Shown here one piece after another: positions 29,651-39,069 of a stretch of 64,000 bases of DNA (its first letter is position 1; each line of letters starts with the position of its first letter). The translations under genes were made by a program, and so were the position numbers. The notes below the pieces were generated by a model. That model searched no databases. It saw only the letters and a program-made list of their open reading frames with translations, and was not told the DNA's origin. Source of the DNA: Pseudomonas sp. IB20 (GTDB taxonomy: Bacteria > Pseudomonadota > Gammaproteobacteria > Pseudomonadales > Pseudomonadaceae); the NCBI RefSeq assembly GCF_009707325.1, contig NZ_CP046103.1, forward strand, positions 248,001 through 312,000. Direction: 5' to 3'.

Positions 29651-31588
29651 ATGCACAACACCCTCCAACAGGTCTTTGGTTATCCACAGTTTCGTTTGGG
29701 CCAGGAAGCAGCGGTCAGCGCGGTGCTGGCCGGTCGCTCTGCGGCGGCGATTTTCCCCACCGGTTCGGGCAAGTCTCTTTGCTATCAACTGTCGGCGGTA
29801 TTGCTGCCGCACCTGACGCTGGTGGTGTCGCCGCTGTTGGCGTTGATGCAGGACCAGCTGGGTTTCCTGCAGCGACACGGCATTTGCGCGGGCAGTATCG
29901 ACTCGGCGCAGAGCCGCGAAGACGCCAATGGCGTAATGGCGCGTGCGCGTTCGGGCGAGCTGAAAATCCTGATGATTTCCGTGGAGCGCTTGAAGAACGA
30001 GCGCTTCCGTAATTTTCTGCAAAGCGTGCAGATTTCGCTGCTGGTGGTGGACGAGGCGCACTGTATTTCGGAGTGGGGCCACAACTTCCGCCCGGACTAT
30101 TTGAAGCTGCCGGACTACCAGCGCCAGTTCAATATCCCACAAGCTTTGCTGCTGACGGCTACGGCCACGCCCAAGGTGATTGCCGACATGCAGGCGAAGT
30201 TCGCCATTGCGCCGGACGATGTCATCACCACGGGCTTCTACCGGCCCAACCTCAACTTGCTGGTGGAACCGGTGAGCGGTCACGACAAGCGTCGGCGCTT
30301 GGTCGAATGGATGAGCGAACGCGCCAATCAGCCGAGCATTGTTTACGTCACCTTGCAGAAAACCGCCGAGCAGATAGCCGATCACCTGAACCGCAACGGT
30401 ATTCAGGCCGAGGCCTATCACGCGGGTTTGCCCCACGATAAGCGCGAGGGCATCCAGCAGCGCTTTATGGGCGGGCGCTCCAATTGCATCGTTGCCACCA
30501 TCGCGTTCGGCATGGGGATCGATAAAAGTGATATCCGCAATGTGGTGCACTTCGATTTGCCCAAATCCATCGAGAACTACAGCCAGGAAATCGGCCGTGC
30601 AGGGCGTGATGGGCAGCCGTCCGAGTGCCTGGTATTGGCCAACCGTGACAGCCTCAACGTGCTGGAAAACTTTGTGTACGGCGACACGCCGGAGCAGCAG
30701 GGCATTCGTCGTGTGCTGGAGGAGTTGCAGGCGGCGCGGGGCGAGGGGCAGTGGGAGTTCTTACTGAGGTCGCTGTCGGACCACAGCAACATCCGCGAAC
30801 TGCCGCTCAAGACCCTGTTGGTGCAGTTGGAGCTTAAGGGCGTGATCGCGCCGCGCTACGCGTTTTATGCCGAATACCGCTTCAAATACCTGATTGAGCC
30901 CGAGGCCTTGCTGGCGCGTTTTTCCGGTGAGCGGCAGCAGTTTGTCGCGGCGATTGTTCAGGTGTGCAGCCGCGCCAGGACCTGGGCGACCGTGGATTTC
31001 GACGCGCTTTATCAACAGCACAATGCTGAACGCAGCCGTGTGGTGAAGGCGCTGGATTACTTCCAGGAACAGGGCCTGATCGAGCTGGAAAGCAAGCAAA
31101 TGACCGAGGTCTACAGCTTACTGAATACCGATTTCGATCCGCAGGTATTGAGCGAGGAGTTATACACAGGCTTCAAGCAACACGAGGTGACGGAAGTGGC
31201 GCGGATACACGCCATGCTTGACCTGTTCGCTACCGAGCATTGCCTGGGGCAGCGTTTGGCTCAGTACTTTGGCGATGAAAACGCGCCGCTGCGGTGCGGG
31301 CATTGTTCGGTGTGCCACGGCCACGTTGCGCATTTGCCGGCGCCGCCAAGCCTGCCGCCGCTTGTGGATAAAAACTTCATGGGGCTGTGCGGTGATTTTA
31401 TCCACAGGCATCATGAGCACACCGGGAGTTTGCCTGGCGCGGAGCGACTGGCGCGCTTCCTCGGTGGTATCAGCGTGCCGTTGTTTACCAAGCTCAAAGC
31501 GCGGGGGATTCCGGGTTTTGCGGCGCTGGAGGACTATCCCTACGCCGAAGTGCGCGAGTGGGCCGAAGCCCATTTGAATGATCTGTAA
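29651..31588 (+). CDS. RecQ-family ATP-dependent DNA helicase
   Basis: The 645-residue helicase has Walker A FPTGSGKS (K41), DEAH at 134-137 with the RecQ aromatic loop EWGHNFRPDY, and motif VI QEIGRAGRDGQP near residue 315. A zinc site follows with C531, C549, C552 and C555. The C-terminus (residues 575-645) is not a clear HRDC domain, so this may be the shorter RecQ paralogue found in Pseudomonas beside the classical recQ. It unwinds recombination and repair intermediates. Three perfect DnaA boxes lie in its coding sequence (29680, 31363, 31398). Confidence 0.9.
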   Translation: MHNTLQQVFGYPQFRLGQEAAVSAVLAGRSAAAIFPTGSGKSLCYQLSAVLLPHLTLVVSPLLALMQDQLGFLQRHGICAGSIDSAQSREDANGVMARARSGELKILMISVERLKNERFRNFLQSVQISLLVVDEAHCISEWGHNFRPDYLKLPDYQRQFNIPQALLLTATATPKVIADMQAKFAIAPDDVITTGFYRPNLNLLVEPVSGHDKRRRLVEWMSERANQPSIVYVTLQKTAEQIADHLNRNGIQAEAYHAGLPHDKREGIQQRFMGGRSNCIVATIAFGMGIDKSDIRNVVHFDLPKSIENYSQEIGRAGRDGQPSECLVLANRDSLNVLENFVYGDTPEQQGIRRVLEELQAARGEGQWEFLLRSLSDHSNIRELPLKTLLVQLELKGVIAPRYAFYAEYRFKYLIEPEALLARFSGERQQFVAAIVQVCSRARTWATVDFDALYQQHNAERSRVVKALDYFQEQGLIELESKQMTEVYSLLNTDFDPQVLSEELYTGFKQHEVTEVARIHAMLDLFATEHCLGQRLAQYFGDENAPLRCGHCSVCHGHVAHLPAPPSLPPLVDKNFMGLCGDFIHRHHEHTGSLPGAERLARFLGGISVPLFTKLKARGIPGFAALEDYPYAEVREWAEAHLNDL

Positions 31589-31611
31589 GCCCACTTTCAC
31601 GAGACTTGTCC

Positions 31612-32043
31612 ATGCCTGACTCAATGCCTTTGCGCGCCGACTACCGTCACTTCCAGCCGATCATTACGCGTTGGCACGACAACGATGTGTACGGCCATGT
31701 GAATAACGTTACTTACTACAGCTTTTTCGACACGGCGGTGAATACCTACCTGATTGAAGAGGGCGGGTTGGATATTCATGACGGTGAAGTGGTGGGATTT
31801 GTGGTGAGTTCGGCGTGTGATTATTTCGCCTCGATCGCGTTTCCCGACCGCCTGGAAATTGGCCTGCGGGTCGGCAAGTTGGGTAACAGCTCGGTGCAGT
31901 ATGAGTTGGCGGTGTTCAAGTCAGGCGAAGAGGACGCCTGCGCGGCTGGGCGCTTTGTGCATGTGTTTGTGGATCGGGCGACGAACCAGCCGGTGACGAT
32001 TCCGGGGGCGTTGCGCGAGGCGTTGCAGCGGTTGGTGGTGTGA
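31612..32043 (+). CDS. Acyl-CoA thioesterase, YbgC/4HBT type
   Basis: This 143-residue hotdog protein has the 4-hydroxybenzoyl-CoA thioesterase signature RWHDNDVYGHVNNVTYYSFFD near residues 18-38, where the aspartate is catalytic in the family. The start is ATG 31612, 23 bases after recQ; a TTG six bases earlier is in frame. Co-transcription with recQ is likely. The substrate is unknown. A REPIN follows. Confidence 0.8.
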   Translation: MPDSMPLRADYRHFQPIITRWHDNDVYGHVNNVTYYSFFDTAVNTYLIEEGGLDIHDGEVVGFVVSSACDYFASIAFPDRLEIGLRVGKLGNSSVQYELAVFKSGEEDACAAGRFVHVFVDRATNQPVTIPGALREALQRLVV

Positions 32044-32071
32044 CTCGCCATTTTGATCAGCGAAGATCAAC

Positions 32072-32162
32072 TGTGGGAGCTGGCTTGCCAGCGATAGCGA
32101 TGTGTCAGGTTCAAATGTGTTTCCTGACAGTACGCCATCGCGGGCAAGCCCGGCTCCCACAG
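32072..32162. repeat. REPIN between convergent genes
   Basis: CTGTGGGAGCTGGCTTGCCAGCGATAG is mirrored by ATCGCGGGCAAGCCCGGCTCCCACAG, with an inner CTGACA/TGTCAG repeat. It lies between the thioesterase and the glycine-zipper gene, both ending here. Confidence 0.88.
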
Positions 32163-32191
32163 GGATTTGCCTTGTGCTTTAGACCGTTGGC

Positions 32192-32674
32192 TTACCGATG
32201 ATTACGGTAGTGATGCTTGTTCTTGCGATGCCCATAGGCATGACCACGGCCACGATGATCATCGCGGTCATAACGACGGTTATCCCGCCCACGATAACGG
32301 CGGTCGTCGTCATCGCTCTTGTTGCCCATGTAGTTGCCCAGCGCACCACCTGCGCCACCGCCGGCGGCTGCGCCGATCAGGCTGCCGGTGTTGCCGCCCA
32401 TGCTGCGGCCTACCACGTTGCCGCCTGCCGCGCCCAGTGCGCCGCCGATAGCGGCTTCGCCACGGCTGCGCTTGTCGGCGCCGACCGCACTACCGCCCGC
32501 GCCGCCCAAGGCTGCGCCGATGGCCGAACCGGTGTTACCGCCTATCTGCTGGCCGACAACCGAACCTAGAACCCCGCCCAATGCGCCGCCCACACCGGCT
32601 TCGGTGGTGCCACCGGCCATGGCTGCGCCACTGACCAGGCCAAGGGACAACAAGAGAATCGAGGAGAACTTCAT
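32192..32674 (-). CDS. Glycine-zipper secreted or outer-membrane protein
   Basis: The 160-residue protein has a signal peptide (MKFSSILLLSLGLVSGAAMA, cleavage near residue 20), then about 95 residues of glycine-zipper repeats with Gly every 3-4 residues and QQIGGNTGSAIGAALGGAGG twice in variant form. A C-terminal tail of about 45 residues is very rich in Arg, Asp, His and Tyr. Glycine-zipper proteins insert in or span membranes (17 kDa surface antigen type). The charged tail could bind nucleic acid or metal. The function is unknown. No operon partner is seen. Confidence 0.75.
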   Translation of the reverse strand: MKFSSILLLSLGLVSGAAMAGGTTEAGVGGALGGVLGSVVGQQIGGNTGSAIGAALGGAGGSAVGADKRSRGEAAIGGALGAAGGNVVGRSMGGNTGSLIGAAAGGGAGGALGNYMGNKSDDDDRRYRGRDNRRYDRDDHRGRGHAYGHRKNKHHYRNHR

Positions 32675-32829
32675 AGGGAGACCTCAAGAGGATGACGGCG
32701 CGATCCTGAGGTTGTATCGAGGCGCTGACAATCGAAAACCGACCGGTGGTATGGGTTGTATACAATTTGCTAAGTTACTGTTTTGTATGAGGAACTTAAG
32801 TCGTTTTTGCGAGTCTTTAGCTACTTGGG

Positions 32830-32862
32830 AAAGGCCGCTTTTATGCAAAAGCGGCCTTTTTT
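32830..32862. terminator. Bidirectional terminator overlapping the oxidoreductase stop
   Basis: AAAGGCCGCTTTT (32830-32842) pairs with AAAAGCGGCCTTTTTT (32847-32862). The stop codon of the minus-strand gene (32841-32843) lies in the stem-loop, so the last sense codons (TKKAAFA) form one arm. It also ends the plus-strand direction. Confidence 0.85.
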
Positions 32863-35282
32863 GTGCCTGCGGAATTAGTAGTCGTTAACGCTTTATTGTG
32901 GCGGCCGGGCTTGTTGAATCGTCGCACCGCCCGCCCAGCCGAATGCGCCATGATCAGGCCCGTCGCGCTCGCCGCTTCCAAACGAATCGCCACAAACTTA
33001 GACGTCGGCGTATGGCTGCCATCCCCAGTGCTTTCCAGCGGCACCAGTGGGTTCACTTCCGGGTAATAAGCCGCTGCCTGCCCCGCCGGAATATCAAACG
33101 CCAGCAAGGTGAAGCCTTTCACACGGCGTTCACGACCATCTTCCCACAGCGAAACGATGTCAGCCTTCTGCCCCGGTTTGAAGCCCAGGCGGATGATGTC
33201 GGCTTCGTTGACGAAGAGCACGTCACGCTGGCCTTTCACGCCACGGTAGCGGTCGTCCAGGCCATAAATGGTGGTGTTGTACTGATCGTGGGAGCGCATC
33301 GATTGCATGATCAGGTCCGGCACCCGGCCTGTGGCGTGGGTGCGTTCGTGGATCAGGTCTTTGGGCAGCACGTTCGGGCGGAAGTTGGCGCGGCCCGAAG
33401 GCGTGTTCCAACGGCGTGCACCGGCGGAGTTACCCAGGTAAAAACCGCCCGGGTGTTTGAGGCGTTCGTTGAAATCCTTGAAGCCTGGGATGGTGTCGGC
33501 GATCAGGTCGCGGATGCGCCCGTAGTCAGCCACCAGCCAGTTCCAGTCCACCGGTTTGCTGCCCAGGGTCGCGGCGGCAATACCGGCGAGGATGGCAGGC
33601 TCGGATTTCATCAGCTTCGACAGCGGCTGCAACTGGCCATTGGAATCGTGAACCATGCTGAACGAGTCTTCCACCGTCACCGCTTGCGGGCCTTCGGCCT
33701 GGATATCGATGTCGGTGCGGCCTAGGCACGGCAGGATCAGCGCGTCTTTGCCGTGCATCAGGTGGCTGCGGTTGAGCTTGGTGCTGATCTGCACGGTCAG
33801 GTCGCAGCTGCGCAGGGCTTCGAAAGTGCGCGGGCTGTCTGGCGTAGCTTGGGCGAAGTTGCCGCCCAGGCCGATAAACACCTTGGAGCGGCCTTCGAGC
33901 ATCGCGTGGATCGCTTCGACCACGTTATGGCCATTGTGGCGCGGCACCTGGAACTGGAAGCGACGTTCCAGTGAGTCGAGGAACGCCACCGGTGGACGTT
34001 CGTTGATGCCCATGGTGCGGTCGCCCTGCACGTTACTGTGGCCACGCACCGGGCACAGGCCTGCGCCTGGGCGGCCGATGTTGCCGCGCAGCAGCATCAG
34101 GTTGGCGATTTCCTGGATGGTCGGCACCGAATGGCGGTGCTGGGTGATGCCCATCGCCCAGCACATGATCACGTTTTTGCCTTTGGCATACATGCGCGCC
34201 GCTTGCTCGATCTCAACCAAGGTCAGGCCGGACTGCTCGACGATTTCATCCCACGAGGTGTCGTCGATCTGGCCGAGGTACTCGAGCACGTTGGTGGTGT
34301 GCTCGTTGAGGAAGTCGTGGTCGAACACCGCTTCTTTGCCTTCGGCCTGGGCCTGGCGCTCCCACAGCAGCAGGAACTTAGCCATGCCACGCAAGATGGC
34401 CATGTCGCCACCCAGCGCCGGGCGGAAGTACGCGGTGTTGGTTGGTTTGTCGCCGTTGGTGAGCATTTCCAGCGGGTGTTGCGGGTGCTGGAAGCGTTCC
34501 AGCCCGCGCTCTTTCAGCGGGTTGACGCACACCACCTGGGCGCCGCGTTTAACTGCTTCACGCAGCGGTTCGAGCATGCGCGGGTGGTTGGTGCCGGGGT
34601 TCTGGCCCCACACGAAAATCGCATCGGCGTGTTCGAAGTCATCAAAGGTCACGGTGCCTTTGCCCACGCCCACGCTTTGCGCCAGGGCCACACCGCTGGC
34701 TTCGTGGCACATGTTCGAGCAGTCCGGGAAGTTGTTGGTGCCGTAGGCGCGCACAAACAGCTGATACAGGTACGCCGCTTCGTTGCTGGCCCGGCCCGAG
34801 GTGTAGAACTCGGCCATGTCCGGGCTTGGCAAGGCGTTGAGGTGCTTGCCGACCAGATCGAACGCCGCTTCCCAACTGATAGCCTTGTAGCGGTCAGTTT
34901 CGGCGTCATAGCGCATCGGTTCGGTCAGGCGGCCTTGGTATTCCAGCCAATAGTCGCTTTGCTCCAGCAGCGCGGTGACGCTGTGCTTGGCAAAAAATGC
35001 AGCATCCACACGGCGTTTGGTGGCTTCCCAGTTAACTGCCTTAGCGCCGTTTTCGCAGAACTTGACCATGCCGCTTTCCGGCGAATCGCCCCACGCGCAG
35101 CCCGGGCAGTCGAAGCCGCCGTTCTGGTTGGTCTTGAGCATCATGCGCAGGTTTTTCATCGCGTTGTCGCTGGTCAGCCAGGCCTGCGCCACACTGATCA
35201 GCGCGCCCCAGCCGCCGGCCGCGCCTTTGTAGGGCTTGTAGCGCGGGGTCGGGGTTTGGTCGGCTTGGTGATGCATGCTCAT
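32841..35282 (-). CDS. FdhF/YdeP-family molybdopterin oxidoreductase
   Basis: The 813-residue protein of the formate-dehydrogenase-like FdhF/YdeP group has an N-terminal CPGCAWGD cysteine pair near residue 52, a segment TSGRASNEAAYLYQLF, and a Moco-binding body with NMCHEASG (about 195) and MLLRGNIGRPGAG (about 400). E. coli YdeP is linked to acid resistance; the substrate is not established. The ATG at 35282 overlaps the fdhD stop (ATGA), and FdhD activates formate dehydrogenases, so the two probably work together. The gene ends in a terminator. Confidence 0.85.
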   Translation of the reverse strand: MSMHHQADQTPTPRYKPYKGAAGGWGALISVAQAWLTSDNAMKNLRMMLKTNQNGGFDCPGCAWGDSPESGMVKFCENGAKAVNWEATKRRVDAAFFAKHSVTALLEQSDYWLEYQGRLTEPMRYDAETDRYKAISWEAAFDLVGKHLNALPSPDMAEFYTSGRASNEAAYLYQLFVRAYGTNNFPDCSNMCHEASGVALAQSVGVGKGTVTFDDFEHADAIFVWGQNPGTNHPRMLEPLREAVKRGAQVVCVNPLKERGLERFQHPQHPLEMLTNGDKPTNTAYFRPALGGDMAILRGMAKFLLLWERQAQAEGKEAVFDHDFLNEHTTNVLEYLGQIDDTSWDEIVEQSGLTLVEIEQAARMYAKGKNVIMCWAMGITQHRHSVPTIQEIANLMLLRGNIGRPGAGLCPVRGHSNVQGDRTMGINERPPVAFLDSLERRFQFQVPRHNGHNVVEAIHAMLEGRSKVFIGLGGNFAQATPDSPRTFEALRSCDLTVQISTKLNRSHLMHGKDALILPCLGRTDIDIQAEGPQAVTVEDSFSMVHDSNGQLQPLSKLMKSEPAILAGIAAATLGSKPVDWNWLVADYGRIRDLIADTIPGFKDFNERLKHPGGFYLGNSAGARRWNTPSGRANFRPNVLPKDLIHERTHATGRVPDLIMQSMRSHDQYNTTIYGLDDRYRGVKGQRDVLFVNEADIIRLGFKPGQKADIVSLWEDGRERRVKGFTLLAFDIPAGQAAAYYPEVNPLVPLESTGDGSHTPTSKFVAIRLEAASATGLIMAHSAGRAVRRFNKPGRHNKALTTTNSAGTKKAAFA

Positions 35283-36118
35283 GGCTGGTTCTCCATCGCG
35301 GGGCTGTAGACCCGCGGCGCACTTTTCTGCGGCAGGTGGATGAGGTTGAGGTTGTGCCGGCGCGCCCATTGCAGGGCCAGGCCGGTGGGCGACGACAGGC
35401 TGACCAAGGTCTGGATGCCCGCGCGCAAGACTTTCTGGATCAATTCGAGGCTGCAGCGACTGGTAACAATCGCCAGGCCGCCGTCGGTCGGAATTTTTTG
35501 GCGGATCAGGGCGCCGATCAGTTTATCCAGGGCGTTATGCCGGCCGATGTCTTCGCGGCCCATGAGCAATTCGCCCTGGTTATTCATAAACACCGCCGCA
35601 TGCACCGCGCCGCTGTACTGGCCCAAGGGCTGGAACGCGCTGATGCGTTGGCGCAGGCCGTCGAGCCATTCGGCGGGTGGCAAGGGCGCACCGGGCAGCA
35701 CTTGAAGGTCGGGCAAGGCTTGCTCTACCGCCTCCACACCGCACAAACCGCAGCCGCTGGTGCCGGCCAATTGGCGGCGCTGCTGCTTGAGGTTCCAAAA
35801 GGCCCGGCTGGAAATCTGCACTTGGGCGTATTGGGCTGAGCCCGAACCGCTGAGTTTCAGATCATATATGTCGCTAACGTCGGCGATAATGCCGCTTCCG
35901 ATGCTGAAGCCGACGATGAAGTCTTCCAGGTCCGTCGGCGTCACCAGCATGACGGCCTGGCTGATATCGTTATAAGCAATCGCCAACGCCACTTCTTCCG
36001 CCAACGCAGTGCTGGCGACTTCTGTGTGTTCGAGGTTGCAAAACTGGTAGCTCTGGCTGGCGGCGGGCGCGGGCGTTTCGAGGGCGGGCGCCGCGCAGAC
36101 TGGGCGCTTGGCGTTCAT
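35279..36118 (-). CDS. fdhD: FdhD formate dehydrogenase sulfurtransferase
   Basis: The 279-residue protein transfers sulfur to the molybdenum cofactor of formate dehydrogenase. The essential cysteine pair is C123 and C126 in SGCGLCGVEA. The pattern LEDFIVGFSIGSGII (about 64-78) and the GREDIGRHNALDKLIG segment are family hallmarks. It starts the fdhD-fdhF operon and is overlapped by the oxidoreductase gene. The ribosome site is weak. The LysR gene upstream on the same strand may regulate it. Confidence 0.93.
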   Translation of the reverse strand: MNAKRPVCAAPALETPAPAASQSYQFCNLEHTEVASTALAEEVALAIAYNDISQAVMLVTPTDLEDFIVGFSIGSGIIADVSDIYDLKLSGSGSAQYAQVQISSRAFWNLKQQRRQLAGTSGCGLCGVEAVEQALPDLQVLPGAPLPPAEWLDGLRQRISAFQPLGQYSGAVHAAVFMNNQGELLMGREDIGRHNALDKLIGALIRQKIPTDGGLAIVTSRCSLELIQKVLRAGIQTLVSLSSPTGLALQWARRHNLNLIHLPQKSAPRVYSPAMENQP

Positions 36119-36215
36119 GGGGCAGTACCACCGGCGGATTGATCAGTGTTCAGACTAGGCGCGACAAAGCGTCGCGTCTAATTGCCAGTACTGATCTACC
36201 GATAGATGACGTCGA

Positions 36216-37103
36216 TCAAGGCTCTTGCTGCGATTTCTGAAACAGCGCAAAACAAGCTTCTGCCAATGCCGAACGCGGCGCGCTGCGACGCATGATCAGC
36301 CCAAGGCGGGCTAGGGTGTGAGCGTCCTCAATAGGTTGCAGACGCAGGTGCTCGGTCAGCGCATCAAGGCCGCCGTCCAGTGGCATCACGGCGCAACACA
36401 GGCCGCCGTGCACGGCCTGTAACAATTGGTGCACCGCATCGGTTTGCAACAAAGGCTGCGGGTTGAGCCCACGGCTGTGGAAGTTGTGGTCGATGGATTG
36501 GCGAAAGTGCATGCCGCTGGTGAGCATGCCCAATGGCAATTCGATCAGCGCCTCCCAGCTCAACGGCTTGTCGCCGAAGCTGAAAAAACGCTGGTCGTAG
36601 AGCAGGCCCATGCGGGTTTCGCCCAGGGCCAGCGAGTCGAAGCGCTCATTGTCCAGGCGTTCCAGGTAGGACACGCCCAAGTCCAGGCGATTGCTCGCCA
36701 GTTGTTCGAGGATTTGCTCGGAGCTTAATGCCGACAGCTCAAAGCGCAGGCTCGGATGCTCTTTATGCAGTTGCTGCATCAGCGTCAAGGGGTCGAAGCT
36801 CGACAGTGGCACCACGCCCAGGCGCAACGTACCGACCAAATTGCCGCGACACGCCGCTGCTTCGGCCTGCAAGCCGTCATACGCCGCCAGCACGGTGCGG
36901 GCCCATGCCAATACGCGTTCGCCCGGCGCGGTAAAGCCTTCGAAGCGCTGGCCGCGATTGACCAGCGGCAAATCCAACTCTTCTTCGAGGTTGCGCAGGC
37001 GCATCGACAGGGTCGGCTGGGTGATGTGGCAGCGCGCTGCCGCCTGGCCGAAGTGCCGGGTCTCGTCGAGGGCGATGAGGAATTTCAGCTGTTTGATGTC
37101 CAT
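36216..37103 (-). CDS. LysR-family transcriptional regulator
   Basis: With ATG 37103 (MDIKQLKFLIALDETRHFGQ) the protein has 295 residues, the usual LysR length. A winged helix-turn-helix occupies residues 1-60 (AAARCHITQPTLSMRLRNLEEELDLPLVNR), followed by an effector-binding domain. It lies 97 bases before fdhD on the same strand and may control it, with formate or redox state as the signal; this is inferred. The frame also opens back to 37562, but those residues overlap the divergent Kbp gene. Confidence 0.85.
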   Translation of the reverse strand: MDIKQLKFLIALDETRHFGQAAARCHITQPTLSMRLRNLEEELDLPLVNRGQRFEGFTAPGERVLAWARTVLAAYDGLQAEAAACRGNLVGTLRLGVVPLSSFDPLTLMQQLHKEHPSLRFELSALSSEQILEQLASNRLDLGVSYLERLDNERFDSLALGETRMGLLYDQRFFSFGDKPLSWEALIELPLGMLTSGMHFRQSIDHNFHSRGLNPQPLLQTDAVHQLLQAVHGGLCCAVMPLDGGLDALTEHLRLQPIEDAHTLARLGLIMRRSAPRSALAEACFALFQKSQQEP

Positions 37104-37233
37104 CTTCGCTCCGGGCTTATTCCAATGGCGGGGGATTCTAGCGCGTTTGGGTCTTTGGTCGGCCTGGAACCCAAGCCTGTAGGACTGGTCTAGTCTTGGG
37201 CATCTGGAACTTAAACCCCAAGGAGAGCGCACC

Positions 37234-37677
37234 ATGAGTATTTTTAGCTTTGTTAAGGAAGCTGGCGAGAAGCTTATTGACCTGTTGACGCCGGGTAATG
37301 CGAACGCAAGTGAGGAGTTGAAGAAGCACATCAGCGATGTTGGGCTTGGAAATCCGAATGTCACCGCAACCGTTGATGGCGACAAAGTCACCGTCAAAGG
37401 CGAAGTTGCCACCCAGGAAGAGAAAGAAAAAATCATCCTGGCGGCAGGCAATATTGCCGGTGTTGGCAGTGTAGATGACCAGATCACCGTTTCTGGGCCT
37501 GTAGTCGCTGCAGCCACCTTTGTCGTGGTGAAAAAGGGCGACACCCTGAGCGCTATCTCCAAGACTGTTTACGGTGATGCGAATCTGTACAACAAGATCT
37601 TCGAAGCCAACAAGCCGCTGTTGTCGCATCCGGACAAAATCTACCCTGGGCAGACGCTGCGTATTCCAGCCAAGTAA
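37234..37677 (+). CDS. kbp: Kbp (YgaU), BON-LysM potassium-binding protein
   Basis: This 147-residue protein has a BON domain at about residues 25-90 and a LysM domain at about 96-146 (VVKKGDTLSAISKTVYGDANLYNKI). The architecture and length match E. coli Kbp (YgaU), a cytoplasmic potassium-binding protein. There is no signal peptide, so the LysM is not acting on peptidoglycan. AAGGAGAG precedes the ATG. It is divergent from the LysR gene. Confidence 0.88.
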   Translation: MSIFSFVKEAGEKLIDLLTPGNANASEELKKHISDVGLGNPNVTATVDGDKVTVKGEVATQEEKEKIILAAGNIAGVGSVDDQITVSGPVVAAATFVVVKKGDTLSAISKTVYGDANLYNKIFEANKPLLSHPDKIYPGQTLRIPAK

Positions 37678-37699
37678 GCACTCTCTGTAGAGCGCGCTT

Positions 37700-37748
37700 G
37701 TGTGGGCGTGGTTGAACCGGGGCATCGCGGGCAAGCCAGCGCCCACAT
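37700..37748. repeat. REP element after kbp
   Basis: TGTGTGGGCGTGG at one end and CCAGCGCCCACA at the other, with CATCGCGGGCAAG between, make one degenerate REP palindrome between the convergent ends of kbp and yrfG. Confidence 0.7.
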
Positions 37749-37752
37749 TTGA

Positions 37753-38415
37753 TTAAAGTCCGGCAATGAGGTCCCGGTAGTCATCAACTGCCGCAAATTC
37801 CGCCGTGTCCTTTGGCCCCTTCTTACTGTCCGGCTCTTTCACCGCCAGCAAATGCCCCACGCCAAAATCCCGGGCACTGCGCAGGATCGGCAGGGTGTCA
37901 TCAATAAACAGGCTGCGGGCCGGGTTGAAGTGGATGTCGGCTTGCAGGGCTGCCCAGAATTGCGGGTTTTCCTTGGGGAAACCGTAGTCATGGGAGCTGA
38001 TCAGCCGCTCGAAATACGGCGCCAGTTCAATGCGTTCCAACTTCAATGACAGCGAATCACGATGAGCGTTGGTGATCAGAATCACGCGCTTGCCGGCCTG
38101 TTTGATCGCCGCCAGAAACGTGTCCGCGTCCGGGCGCAGGGCGATCAGGTGGGCAGTTTCCAACTTGAGCTCGCGCACCGGAATATTCAGCTCCGTGCTC
38201 CAGAAGTCCAGGCAATACCATTGCAACTGTCCGGCGTTACGCTCGAACAGCGGCTGCAATTCCATCTGCGCCATGGCGGGGCTCACCCCGTGCAGCTCGG
38301 CGTAGCGCTGGGGCAGGTGCTCCATCCAGAAGTGGTTGTCGAAATGCAGGTCGAGCAAGGTGCCGTCCATGTCCAGCAAGACGGTGTCGATGGCGTGCCA
38401 GTTCAAAGCGGGCAT
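37753..38415 (-). CDS. yrfG: GMP/IMP nucleotidase, YrfG type
   Basis: This 220-residue HAD-superfamily phosphatase has the motif DMDGTLLDL (D15 nucleophile, D17 acid), a threonine motif ILITNAHRD, and the late acidic motif FIDDTLPIL near residue 168. YrfG dephosphorylates GMP and IMP in E. coli. It is divergent from nudE, also a nucleotide-cleaning enzyme, as in E. coli where yrfG and nudE are neighbours. The gene looks intact. Confidence 0.88.
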   Translation of the reverse strand: MPALNWHAIDTVLLDMDGTLLDLHFDNHFWMEHLPQRYAELHGVSPAMAQMELQPLFERNAGQLQWYCLDFWSTELNIPVRELKLETAHLIALRPDADTFLAAIKQAGKRVILITNAHRDSLSLKLERIELAPYFERLISSHDYGFPKENPQFWAALQADIHFNPARSLFIDDTLPILRSARDFGVGHLLAVKEPDSKKGPKDTAEFAAVDDYRDLIAGL

Positions 38416-38502
38416 GGGGCGTTCTCATGTAAGTAAAGATATCCGACACAGACAATCGGAAAAGCCACGGTATAGTAACCCGATCACGCCAAGGAGCCGC
38501 TT

Positions 38503-39069
38503 ATGCGCCAGAAACCCACCGTCCTCGCCCGCGAAATAGTCGCCAGTAGCCGTTTGTTCCGCGTGGAGGAAGTGCAATTGCGCTTTTCCAATGGCGTTGA
38601 ACGGACCTACGAGCGCCTGGTAGGCCGCGGTGCCGGCTACGGCGCGGTGATGATCGTGGCGATGATTGATGAGGACCACGCGTTGCTGATCGAAGAATAC
38701 TGCGGCGGCACCGACGAATATGAGTTGTCGTTGCCCAAGGGCCTGATTGAACCCGGCGAAGACGTGCTGGCGGCCGCCGACCGTGAACTCAAGGAAGAGG
38801 CCGGCTACGGTGCGCGGCAGTTGGAACACATTACCGAGCTGTCGCTGTCGCCTGGCTACATGAGCCAGAAAATCCAGGTGGTGCTGGCCACCGACCTGTA
38901 CGAAGAACGCCTGGAAGGCGATGAGCCTGAGCCGATGCGCGTGGAGCGGGTCAACCTGCGCGAGTTGTCGCAACTGGCGCAAAACGAGCAATTCAGCGAA
39001 GGCCGCGCCCTGGCTGCGCTGTATCTGGTACGAGATTTGTTGACCCAGCGTGGAGCGTTTAGCGCATGA
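38503..39069 (+). CDS. nudE: NudE ADP-compound hydrolase (Nudix)
   Basis: The 188-residue Nudix enzyme hydrolyses ADP-ribose, diadenosine polyphosphates and NADH. The Nudix box GLIEPGEDVLAAADRELKEE starts at residue 80 and is complete. AAGGAG lies before the ATG. Its stop overlaps the cysQ ATG (ATGA), and nudE-cysQ is a common Pseudomonas pair. Confidence 0.92.
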   Translation: MRQKPTVLAREIVASSRLFRVEEVQLRFSNGVERTYERLVGRGAGYGAVMIVAMIDEDHALLIEEYCGGTDEYELSLPKGLIEPGEDVLAAADRELKEEAGYGARQLEHITELSLSPGYMSQKIQVVLATDLYEERLEGDEPEPMRVERVNLRELSQLAQNEQFSEGRALAALYLVRDLLTQRGAFSA

